A program made the translations under genes and the position numbers. The notes below the pieces were generated by a model. It ran no database searches, was not told where the DNA came from, and saw only the letters and a program-made list of their open reading frames with translations. A DNA stretch of 64,000 nucleotides from Penium margaritaceum (lineage: Eukaryota; Streptophyta; Zygnematophyceae; Desmidiales; Peniaceae), in the NCBI GenBank assembly GCA_023375785.1, contig SZWC01000098.1, positions 523,993-587,992 of the forward strand, read 5' to 3'. Below are positions 32,966 to 44,217 of the stretch, piece by piece (position 1 is the stretch's first letter; every line of letters begins with the position of its first letter).

Positions 32966-33029
32966 GCCCGCCCGCCCGCCGCCCGCGTGCCCGCCCAACT
33001 GCCTACCCGCCCGCCCTCCCACACGCTTG
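32966..33029 (+). repeat. C-rich (CCCG)n tract
   Basis: GCCCGCCCGCC-type repeat, with C-runs of three or more at short intervals on plus (G-runs on minus). It could form i-motif or quadruplex structures; this is inferred from composition only. Confidence 0.7.
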
Positions 33030-33200
33030 CACGCCAGTACACGCGCACACACACGCACACGCACACACACACGTACATTCACATGCACACGCACATGCAC
33101 ACACACACGTACACGCACGCGCACACGCATACGCACACATACACGCACATACACATGCACACGCACACGCACACGCACACGCACACGTACATACACACGC
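33030..33200 (+). repeat. (CA/CG)n dinucleotide-like microsatellite
   Basis: Alternating CACACG and GCACAC blocks with few interruptions, a nearly continuous alternating pyrimidine-purine tract. It merges into the ACGC tetranucleotide array. Confidence 0.85.
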
Positions 33201-33215
33201 ACACACACACGCACA

Positions 33216-33247
<32 letters not shown>

Positions 33248-33619
33248 TGCACGCACGCACGTACGCACATACGCACGCACGCACTCATGCACGCACGCAC
33301 CCAGGCACGCGCGCGTGCACGCACGCACGCACGCTCGCACGCACGCACGCACGCACGCACGTACGTATGTACGCACGCACGCACGCATGCACGCACGCAC
33401 GTACGCACATACGCACGCACGCACTCATGCACGCACGCACCCAGGCACGCGCGCGTGCACGCACGCACGCACGCTCGCACGCACGCACGCACGCACGCAC
33501 GTACGTATGTACGCACGCACGCACGCATGCACGCACGCACGTACGCACATACGCACGCACGCACTCATGCACGCACGCACCCAGGCACCCGCGCGTGCAC
33601 GCACGCACGCACGCTCACA

Positions 33620-33663
<44 letters not shown>

Positions 33664-33779
33664 TGCACGCACGCACGTACGTATGTACGCACGCACGCAC
33701 GCATGCACGCACGCACGCACGCACGCATGTACGCACACACGTGTGCACGCACGCACGCACGCACGCACGCACGCGTGCG
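33201..33779 (+). repeat. (ACGC)n microsatellite with 140-bp higher-order period
   Basis: A tetranucleotide GCAC/ACGC array carrying interruptions (GTACGCACATAC, GCACTCATGC, CCAGGCAC, GTACGTATGTAC) that recur in fixed order every 140 bp; the CATGCACG marker lies at 33,246, 33,386 and 33,526. The array ends at CACGCGTG (about 33,772-33,779), where the strand sense flips to GTGCGTGTAAG and the decamer satellite resumes. Open frames in both directions (Arg/Thr/His or Cys/Val/Arg-rich) are repeat by-products. Confidence 0.9.
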
Positions 33780-34599
33780 TGTAAGTGCGTGTGACTGTGT
33801 GTAAGTGCCTGTAAGAGCGTGTAAGTGCATGTAAGTGTACACAAGTGCGTGTGAGTGCTTGTAAGTTGAGTTAAAGTGTGTGTAAGTTCGTGTAAGTTTA
33901 TGTAGGTGCGTGTAAGTGCGTGTAAGTACGTGTAAGTGCATGTAGGTGTGTGTAAGTGCATGTAAGTGCCTGCAAGTGCGTATAAGTGCGTGTAACTGCA
34001 TGTAAGATCAGTTTAAGTGCGTGTACGTTCGTGTAAGTTCGTGTAAGTGCGTGTAATTGTGTGTAAGTGCATGTAAGTGCGTGTAAGTGCGTGTTAGTGT
34101 GTGTCAGTGTGTGTTAGTGCGTGTAAGTGGATGCAAGTGCGTGTAAGTGTGTGTAAGTGCATGTAAGTGCGTGTAAGTGCATGTAAGTGTGTATAAGTAC
34201 GCATAAGTGTGTGTAAGTGTGTGTTAGTATGTGTAAGTGCGTGTAAGTACGTGTAAGTACGTGTAAGGTCGTGGAAGTGCGTGTAAGTGCGTATAAGTGC
34301 GTGTAAGTGTGTGTAAGTTTGTATAAGTGCGCGTAAGTCCGTGTAAGTATGTGTAAGTGCGTCTAACTAGGTATAAATGTGTGTAAGTGCGTGTGAGTGC
34401 GTGCAAGTACGTGTAGGTGAGTGTAAGCTTGTGTAAATGTGAGTAAGGACGTGTAAGTGTGGGTAAGTGTGTGTAAGTGCCTGTAAGTGCATGTAAGTGC
34501 GTGTAAGTGCGTGTAAGTGTGTATAAGTACGTGTAAGTGCCTGTAAGTGCGTGTAAGTACATGTAAGTGCGAGTTAGTACGTGTAAGTACGTGCAAGTG

Positions 34600-37355
34600 C
34601 GTGTAAGTGCGTGTAAGTGTGTGTAAGTGCGTGTAAGTCCCTGTAAGTGCATGTAAGTTTGTGTAAGAGCGTGTAAGTGCGTGTAAGTGCAGAGTAGGTT
34701 TGTACAAGTGAGATTATGTGTGTGTAAGTACGTGTAAGTTTGTGTAAGTGCGTGTAACTGCGTGTAAGTGCGTGTAAGTGAATGTAAGAGTGTGTAAGTG
34801 CGTGTAACTGCGGTTTAAGTTTTTGTAAGTGCGTGTAAGTTAGTGTAAGTATGTGTAAGTGCGTGTAAGTGCGTGTAAGTGCGTGTAAGTGCTTGTAAGT
34901 GAGTGTAAGTGCGTGTAAGTGTGTGTAAGTACTTGTAAGTGCGTGTAACTGCCTGTTAGTGCATGTAAGTATGTGTAAGTGCGTGTAAGTATGTGTAAAA
35001 TTGTGTAGGTGCGTGTAAGAGCGTGTAAGTGCGTGTAAGTGCCTGTAAGTGCGTGTACATGCGTGTACGTGCGTGTAAGTACGTGTAAGTTGGTGTAAGT
35101 ACATGTAAGTTTATGTAAGTGCGTGTAACTGCGTGTAAGTGCGTGCAAGTGTGTGTATGTGTGTGTAAGTACCTTTAAGTCTGTGTAAATGCATCTAAGT
35201 GCGTGTAAGTTCGTGTAAGTGCATGTAAGTGCGTTTAAGTGCGTGTAATTGTGTGTAGGTGCGTGTAAGTGCGTGTAAATCTGTTTATGTTCGTGTAAGT
35301 GTGTGTAAGTACGTGTTAGTGAGTGTAAGTATGTGTAAGTGTGTGTACGTGCATGTAAGTACGTGTAAGTACGTGTGAATGTGTGTAAGTTTGTGTAAGT
35401 GGATGTAAGTGCGTGTCAGTGTGTGTAAGTGCATGTAAGTGCGTGTAAGTATGTGCAAGTGCATGTACGTGCGTGTAAGTGCATGTACCTGCGTGTAAGT
35501 GTGCTGAAGTGCGTGTAAGTGCGTGAAAGTGTGTGCAAGTGCGTATAAGTGTGTGTAAGTGCGTGTAAGTGCGTGTAAGTACGTGTAACTGCGCGTAAGT
35601 GTGTGTAAGTGCGTGTAAGTTTGTGTAAGTACGTATATGTACGTGTAAGTACGTGTATGTGCAAGTAAGTGCATGTTAAGTGCGTGTAAGTGTCTATAAG
35701 TACGTGTAAGTACATGTAAGTGTCTTTAAGTGCGTGTAAGTATGTGTAAGTGCATGTAAGTGCGTGTAAGTGTGTGTAAGTATGTGTAAGTGCGTGTAAG
35801 TACGTGTAAGTATGTGTAAGTTTGTATAAGTGCATGTAAGTGCGTGTAAGTGCGTGTAAGTGCGTGTAAGTGCCTGTAAGTATGTATAAGTGCGTATAAG
35901 TTTGTATAAGTATGTGTATGTTCGTGTAAGTGCGTGTAAGTATGTGTAAGTGCGTGTAAGTACGTGTAAGTTTGTGTAAGTGCGTGTAAGTGTGTGTAAG
36001 TGCGTGTAAGTCCCTGTAAGTGCGTGTAAGTTTGTGTAAGAGCGTGTAAGTGCGTGTAAGTGCAGAGTAGGTTTGTACAAAGTGAGATTATGTGTGTGTA
36101 AGTACGTGTAAGTTTGTGTAAGTGCGTGTAACTGCGTGTAAGTGCGTGTAAGTGAATGTAAGAGTGTGTAAGTGCGTGTAACTGCGGTTTAAGTTTGTGT
36201 AAGTGCGTGTAAGTTAGTGTAAGTATGTGTAAGTGCGTGTAAGTGCGTGTAAGTGCGTGTAAGTGCGTGTAAGTGAGTGTAAGTGTGTGTAAGTGTGTGT
36301 AAGTACTTGTAAGTGCGTGTAACTGCCTGTTAGTGCATGTAAGTATGTGTAAGTGCGTGTAAGTATGTGTAAAATTGTGTAGGTGCGTGTAAGAGCGTGT
36401 AAGTGCGTGTAAGTGCCTGTAAGTGCGTGTACATGCGTGTATGTGCGTGTAAGTACGTGTAAGTTGGTGTAAGTACATGTAAGTTTATGTAAGTGCGTGT
36501 AACTGCGTGTAAGTGCGTGCAAGTTTGTGTATGTGTGTGTAAGTACCTTTAAGTGTGTGTAAATGCATCTAAGTGCGTGTAAGTTCGTGTAAGTGCATGT
36601 AAGTGCGTTTAAGTGCGTGTAACTGTGTGTAGGTGCGTGTAAGTGCGTGTAAATCTGTTTATGTTCGTGTAAGTGTGTGTAAGTACGTGTTAGTGAGTGT
36701 AAGTATGTGTAAGTGTGTGTACGTGCATGTAAGTACGTGTAAGTACGTGTGAATGTGTGTAAGTTTTTGTAAGTGGATGTAAGTGCGTGTCAGTGTGTGT
36801 AAGTGCATGTAAGTGTGTGTAAGTATGTGCAAGTGCATGTACGTGCGTGTAAGTGCATGTACGTGCGTGTAAGTGTGCTGAAGTGCGTGTAAGTGCGTGA
36901 AAGTGTGTGCAAGTGCGTATAAGTGTGTGTAAGTGCGTGTAAGTGCGTGTAAGTACGTGTAACTGCGCGTAAGTGTGTGTAAGTGCGTGTAAGTTTGTGT
37001 AAGTACGTATAAGTACGTGTAAGTACGTGTATGTGCAAGTAAGTGCATGTTAAGTGCGTGTAAGTGTCTATAAGTACGTGTAAGTACATGTAAGTGTCTT
37101 TAAGTGCATGTAAGTATGTGTAAGTGCATGTAAGTGCGTGTAAGTGTGTGTAAGTATGTGTAAGTGCGTGTAAGTACGTGTAAGTATGTGTAAGTTTGTA
37201 TAAGTGCGTGTAAGTGCGTGTAAGTGCGTGTAAGTGCGTGTAAGTGCCTGTAAGTATGTATAAGTGCGTATAAGTTTGTATAAGTATGTGTATGTTCGTG
37301 TAAGTGCGTGTAAGTATGTGTAAGTGCGTGTAAGTACGTGTAAGTTTGTGTAAGT
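34600..37355 (+). repeat. Tandem duplication, period ~1,373 bp
   Basis: Two adjacent copies of the decamer higher-order unit share rare variants in order: AGAGTAGGTTTGTAC (34,691 and 36,064), GCGGTTTAAG (34,811 and 36,184), TACCTTTAAG (35,170 and about 36,544), GTGCTGAAG, and GTCTATAAG (35,692 and 37,066). Only scattered differences separate them, so the duplication is young compared with the array. Confidence 0.85.
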
Positions 37356-40300
37356 GAGTGAAAGTGTGTGTAAGTGCATGTAAGTCCGTGTAAGTGCGTG
37401 TAAGTTCGTGTGGGTACGTGAAAAAGCGTGTAAGTACGTGTACATGTGTATAAGTGCTTGTAAGTGCGTGTAAGTGCTTGTACGTGCGTGTGTGCGTGTA
37501 AGTGCGTATAAGTACGTGTAAGTTTGTGTAAGTGCGTGTATGTTCGTTTAAGTGCGTGTAAGTGCATGTAAGTGCATGTAAGTGCGTGTAAGTGCGTGTA
37601 GGTATGTGTAAGTGAACGTAAGTGCGTTTAAGTACGTGTAAGTACGTGTAAGCACGTTTAATTATGTGTAAGTGCGTGGAAGTGCGTAAAAGTGTGTTTA
37701 AGTGCGTGTAAGTATGTGTAAGTGCGTGTAAGTGTGTGTAAGTGTATGTAAGTACGTGTAAGTATGTGTAAGTACGTGTAAATGCGTATTTGTGCATGTA
37801 AGTGTGTATAAGTGCTCGTAAGTGCGTGTAAGTTTATGTAAGTGTGTATAAGTGTGTGTAAGTACGTGTAAGTGTATTTAATTGTGTGTTAGTGCATGTA
37901 AGTGTGTGTTATTGCGTGTAAGTGGGTGTAAGTACGTGTACGTGTGTGTAAGTGCATGTAGGTGCGTGTAAGTGTATGTAAGTCTGTACAAGTACGTGTA
38001 AGTGTGTAGAAGTGTGTGTTAGTATGTATAAGTGCATGTAAGTACGTGTACGTACGTGTAAGTACGTGTAAGGTCGTCTAAGCACGTGTAAGTGCGTTTA
38101 AGTGCATGTACGTGCGTGTAAGTTTGTATAAGTGCACGTAAGTCCATGTAAGTATGTGTAAGTACATGTAAGTGTGTATAAGTGTGTGTAAGTGCGTGTA
38201 AGTGCGTGCAAGTATGTGTAGGTGAGTGTAAGTTCGTATAAATGTGTATAAGTGTGTATAAGTGTGGGTAAGTGCGCGTAAGTATTTGTAAGTGCGTGTA
38301 AGTGCGTGCAAGTGCGTATAAGTGTGTGTAAGTGCATTTAAGTGCGTGTAAGTACGTGTAAGTTTGTGTAAGAGCGTGTAAGTACGTGTAAGTGCGTGTA
38401 AGTGTAGATTAAGTTCGTACAAGTGAGTGTATGTCTGTGTAAGTATGTGTAAGTTTTCGTAAGTGCGTGTAAGTGCGTGTAAGTGCGTGTAAGTGAATGA
38501 AAGTGCGTGTAACTGTGGTTTAAGTTTGTGTAAGTGTGTGTAAGTTCGTGTAAGTATGTGTAAGTACGTGTAAGTGCGTGTAAGTGCATGTAAGTGCGTG
38601 TAAGTGCGTGTAAGTGCATGTAAGTGTGTGTAAGTGCTTGTAAGTGCGTGTAACTGCGTGTTAGTGCATGTAAGTGCAAGTAAGTGCATGTAAGTGCATG
38701 TAAGTTCGTGTATGTGCGTGTAAGTGCATGTATGTGCGTGTAAGTGTGTGTAAGTGTGTGTACGTGTGTGTACGTGCGTGTAAGTACGTGTAAGTTAGTG
38801 TAAGTATGTGTAACTTTGTGTAAGTGCGTGTAGTTTTGTTTAAGTGCATGCAAGTGCATGTATGTGCGTGTAAGTGCCTTTAAATGTGTGTAAGTGCATC
38901 TAAGTGCGTGTAAGTTTGTGTAAGTACGTGTATGTGCGTTTAAGTGCATTTAATTGTGTGTAGGTGCGTGTAAGTGCGTGTAAGTTTGTGTATGTTCCTG
39001 TAAGTGTGTGTAAGTACGTGTAAGTGCGTGTGAATATGTATAAGTGTGTGTACATGCATGTAGCTACGTGTAAGTGCGTGTAAATGCGTGTGAGTTTGTG
39101 TAAGTGGGTGTAAGTGCGTGTCAGTACGTGTAAGTGCGTGTATGTGCGTGTAAGTGTGTGCAAGTGCATGTACGTGCGTGTAAGTGCATGTACGTGCGTG
39201 TAAGTGTGCTTCAGTACGTGTAAGTGTGTGTAAGTGTGTGCAACTGCGTATAAGTGTGTGTAAGTACGTGTAAGTAAGTGTAAGTACATGTAAGTGCGTG
39301 TAAGTGTGTGTAAGTGCGTGTAAGTTTGTGTAAGTACGTGTAAGTACGTGTAAATACGTGTAAGTGCAAGTAAGTGCATGTTAAGTGTGTGTAAGTGCGT
39401 GTACGTACGTGTAAGTACGTGTAACTATGTGTAAATGCATGTAAGTGCGTGTAAGTGCATGTAAGTGGGTGCAAGTGCGTGTAAGTATGTGTAAGTGCGT
39501 GTAAATACATGTAAGTTTGTGTAAGAGTATGTAAGTGCGTGTAAGTGCGTGTAAACACGTGTAAGTTCGTGTAAGTGCGTGTACGTGCCTGTAAGTGCAT
39601 GTAAGTGCGTGTAAGTACGTGTAAGTATGTGTATGTTTGTGGAAGTGCGTGTAAGTACGTGTAAGTGCGTGTAAGTACGTGTAATTTCGTGTAAGTGTGT
39701 CTAAGTGTGTGTAAGTGTGTATAAGTCTGTGTAAGTGCGTGTATGTTTGTGTGCGTGTGTGTAAGTGTGTGTAAGTATGTGTACGTGTGTATAAGTGCTT
39801 GTAAGTGCGTGTAAGTACTTGTACGTGCGTGTGTGCATGTAAGTGCGTATATGTACGTGCAAGTTCGTGTAAATGCGTGTAATTTTGTTTAAGTGCGTGT
39901 AAGTGCATGTGTGTGTGTGTATGTGCATGGAAGTACATGTAGGTGCATGTACGTGGGTGTAAGTACATATAAAATTGTGTAAGTACAAGTAAGTGCCTGT
40001 AAGTGCGTGTCAGTGCGTGTAAGCGCGTGTAAGTACGTGTAAGTGCGTGTAAGTACGTATAAGTGTGTATAAGTGTTTGTAAGTACGTGTAAAAGGGTGT
40101 AAGTGCGTATAAGTTCGTGTACGCATGTGTAAGTAGGTATAAGTATGTTGAGTACGTGTAAATGGGTGTTAGTCCATGTAAGTACGTATAAGTGCTCGTA
40201 AGTGCGTGTAAGTTCGTGTAAGTGCGTGTAAGTGCTTGTAAGTGCGGGTAAGTATGTGTAAGTGCGTGTAGCTGCGTGTACGTGCATGCAAGTGCGTGTA

Positions 40301-43300
40301 AGTTGGTGTAAGTGCGTGTAAGTTCATGTAAGTGTGTCTAAGTGCGTGTAAGTGCATATAAGTACGTGTTAGTGTGTGTAAGTGCGTGTAAGAGCGTGTA
40401 AGTGCGTATAAGTGAGTGTCAGTGTGTGTAAGTACGTGTAAGTGTGTGTAAGTGAGTGTCAGTGTGTGTAAGTACGTGTAAGTGTGTGTAAGTGCGTGTA
40501 AGTGCGTGTAAGTGCGTGTAAGAGCGTGTAAGGTCGTGTATGTGCGTGTAAGTGTGTATAAGTGTGTGTAAGTTTGTGTAAGTGCATGTAAGTACGTGTC
40601 AGTGTGTGTAAGTGCATGTAGGTACGTGTAAGTGCGTGTAAGTGTATGTACGTTTGTGTACGTGCATGTAAGTAGGTATAAGTGCGTGTAAGTACGTGTA
40701 AGTGCGTGTAAGTGCGTGTAAGTGCATGTAAGTACGTGTAAGTGCGTGTAAGTGCTTGTAAATGTGTGTAAGTTTGTGTAAGTACGTGTAAGTGTGTGTA
40801 ATTACGTGTAGGTGTGTGTAAGTGTGTGTAAGTGTGTGTATGTTTGTGTAAGTATGTAGAAGTGCGTGTAAGTGCGTGTAAGTACGTGTACGTTAGTGTA
40901 AGTTTATGTAAGTGTGTGTTAGTGCATGTAAGTACGTGTAAGTGCGTGTAAGTGCGTGTAAATGCGTGTAAGTTTGTGTAACAGGGTGTTAGTGCGTGTC
41001 AGTGCCTATAAGTGCGTGTAAGTGCGTGTTAGTACGTGTACGTTTGTGTAAGTGTGTGTAAATTTGTGTAAGTTTGTGTAAGTGTGTGCAAGTGTGTGTA
41101 AGTGCGTGTAAGTCCGTGAAAGTGCGGGTAAGTGCGTGTAAGTGCGTGTAAGTACGTGTACGTGTGTAAAAGTATTTGTAAGTGCGTGTAAGTGCTTTTA
41201 CGTGTGTGTGTGCGTGTAAGTGCATATAAGTATGTGTAAGTCTGTGTAAGTGCTTGTAAGTTCGTTTAAGCGCGTGTAAGTACATGTAAGTACGTGTAAG
41301 TGCATGTAAGTGTGTGTAAGTGCGTGTAAGTCCGTGTAAGTATGTGTGTGTGCAAGTAAGTGCGTGTAAGTGTATATAAGTGCGTGGAAGTGCGTGTAAG
41401 TTTGTGTAAGTGTGTGTAAGTGCGAGTAAGTAGGTGTTAGTGCGTGTAAGTTCATGTAAGAGTGTTTAAGTACGTATAAGTGCAGTTTAAGTTCGTACAA
41501 GTGAGTGTATGTGCGTGTAAGTACGTGTAATTTTGTGTAAGTGCATGTAAGTGCGTGTAAGTGCAAATACGTAAATGTAAGTACGTGTAAGTGCGTGTAA
41601 GTTCAGTTTACGTTTGTGTAAGTGCATGTAAGTTTGTGTCATTATGTGTTAGTGTGTGTAAGTATGTGTAAGTGCGTGTAAGTGCGTGTAAGTGTGTATA
41701 AGAGTGTATAAGTGCGTATAAGTGTGAATAAGTGTGTGTAAGTGCTTGTAAATGCGTGTAACTGTGTGTTAGTGCATGTAAGTGCATATAAGTGTGTGTA
41801 AGTTTGTGTAAGTGCGTGTAAGTGTGTGTAAGTGCATGTAAGTGCGTATCAGTGTGTGTACGTGTGTGTACGTGCGTGTAAGTACGTGTAAGTTGGTGTA
41901 AGCACATGTAAGTTTGTGTAGGTGTGTGTAATTACGTGTAAGTGTGTGCAAGTGCGTGTATGTGCGTGTAAGTGCCTATACGTTTGTCTAAGTACGTCTA
42001 AGTGCGTGTAAGTGCGTGTAAGTGCATGTAATTGTGTGTAGGTATGTCTAAGTGCGTGTAAGTCTGTGTATGTTTGTGTAAGTGCGTGTAAGTACGTGTA
42101 AGTGCGTGTAAGTATGTGTAAGTGCGTGTACGTGCATGTAAGTACGTGTAAGTGCGTGTAAATGCATGTACGTTTGTGTAAGTGGGTGTAAGTGCGTGTC
42201 AGTGTGTGTAAGTGTGTGTAAGTGCGTGTAAGTGCGTGCAAGTGCATGTACGTACGTGTAAGTGCATGTACGTATGTGTAAGTGCGCTTAAGTGCGTGTA
42301 ACTACGTGTAAGTCTGTGCAAGTGCGTATAAGTGCGTGTAAGTACATGTAAGTACGTGTAAGTGTGTGTAAGTGCGTGTTAGTATGTGTAAGTGCGTGTA
42401 AGTACGTGTTAGTATGTGTAATTTTGTGTAAGTGCGTGTAAGTGCGTGTAAGTACGTGTAAGTGCGTGTAAGTACGTGTAAGTAAGTGTAAGTGCGTGTA
42501 AGTGCGTGTAAGTGCATGTAAGTACGTGTAAGTTCATGTAAGTGCATGTAAGTATGTGTAAGTGTGTGTAAGTCCGTGTAAGTGCGTGTAAGTTTTTGTG
42601 AGTGTGTGTAAGGTTGTGTAAGTACGTGTACGTGTGTATAAGTGATTGTAAGTGCGTGTAAGTGCTTGTTTGTGCATGTGTGCGTGTAAGTGCTTATAAG
42701 TACGTGTAGGTTTGTCTAAGTGCTTGTAAGTTCATTTAAGTGCGTGAAAGTGCATGTAAGTACGTGTAATTGCATGCAAGTGCGTGTAAGTGTGTGTTAG
42801 TGCGTATACGTACGTGCAAGTATGTGTAGGTGCAAGTAAGTGCGTGTTACTGCGTGTAAGTGTGTGTAAGCACGTGTAAGTACGTGTAATTGCGTGTAAG
42901 TGCGTGTAAGTGGATGTAATTGTGTGTAGGTGTGTCTAAGTGTGTGTAAGTCTGTGTATGTTTGTGTAAGTGCGTGTAAGTACATGTAAGTGCGTGTAAG
43001 TACGTGTAAGTGTGTGTACGTGCATGTAAGTACGTGTAAGTGCGTGTAAATGCATGTATGTTTGTGTAAGTGGGTGTAAGTGCGTGTCAGTACGTGTAAG
43101 TGTGTGTAAGTGCGTGTAAGTGCGTGAAAGTGCATGTACGTGGGTGTAAGTGCATTTACGTACGTGTAAGTGCGCTTAAGTGCGTGTAACTACGTGTAAG
43201 TGTGTGCAAGTGCGTGTAAGTATGTGTAAGTATGTGTAAGTGCGTGTAAGTGCGTGTAAGTGCGCATAAATACGTTTAAGTGCGTGTAAGTTTGTGCAAG

Positions 43301-44217
43301 TACGTGTAAGTACATGTAAGTACGTGTAAGTGCAAGTAAGTGCATGTAAGTACATGTAAGTGCAAGTAAGTGCGTGGAAGTGCATGAAAGTATGTGTAAG
43401 TACGTGTAAGTGCATATAAGTGCGTATACGTGCGTGTAAGTGCATGTAAGTGCGTATAAGTGCGTGTAAGTGCTTGTAAGTATGTGTAAGTTTGTGTAAG
43501 TACGTTTAAGTGTGTGTAAGTGCGTGTAAGTACGTGTATGTGCGTGTAAGTGTGTGTAAGTGCGTGTAAGTACGTGTAAGTACGTGTATGTTCGGGTAAG
43601 TGCGTGTAAGTGCGTGTATGTACGTGAACGTTTGTGTAAGTACGTGTAAGTGTGTGTAAGTGTGTATAAGTCTATGTAAGTGTGTGTAAGTTCGTGTGAG
43701 TACGTGTAAGTGCGTGTATGTATGTGTACGTGTGTATAAGTGCTTGTAGGTACGTGTAAGTGCTTGTACGTGCGTGTGTGCGTGTAAGTGCGTATAAATA
43801 CGTGTAAGTTCGTGTAAGTCATGTAAGTTCGTTTAAGTGCGTGTAAGTACATGTAAGTGCCTGTAAGTGCATGGAAGTGCGTGTAAGTGCGTGTAAGTGT
43901 GTGTAAGTACGTGTAAGTATGTGTAAGTGCAAGTAAGTGTGTGTAAGTACGTGTAAGTGTGTGTAAGCGCGTGTAAGTACGTGTAAGTGCGTGTAAGTGC
44001 GTGTAAGCATGTGTTAGTTTGTGTAAGTGAATGTAAGTTTGTGTAAGTATGTGTAAGTGTGTGTAAGTGCGTGTAATAGCATGTAAGTACGTATAAGTGT
44101 GTGTAAGTGCGTGTAAGTGCGTGTAAGTGCGTGTAAATGTGTGTAAATGCTTGTAAGTGCGTGTATGTGTATGTTAGTACGTGTAAGTTTGTGTAAGAGC
44201 GTGTAAGTGCGTGTAAG

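Noticed and set aside
32958-33804. Open frames of about 280 codons on both strands in the ACGC microsatellite
   Set aside because: Three plus frames and several minus frames are open together, as expected of a (ACGC)n repeat.
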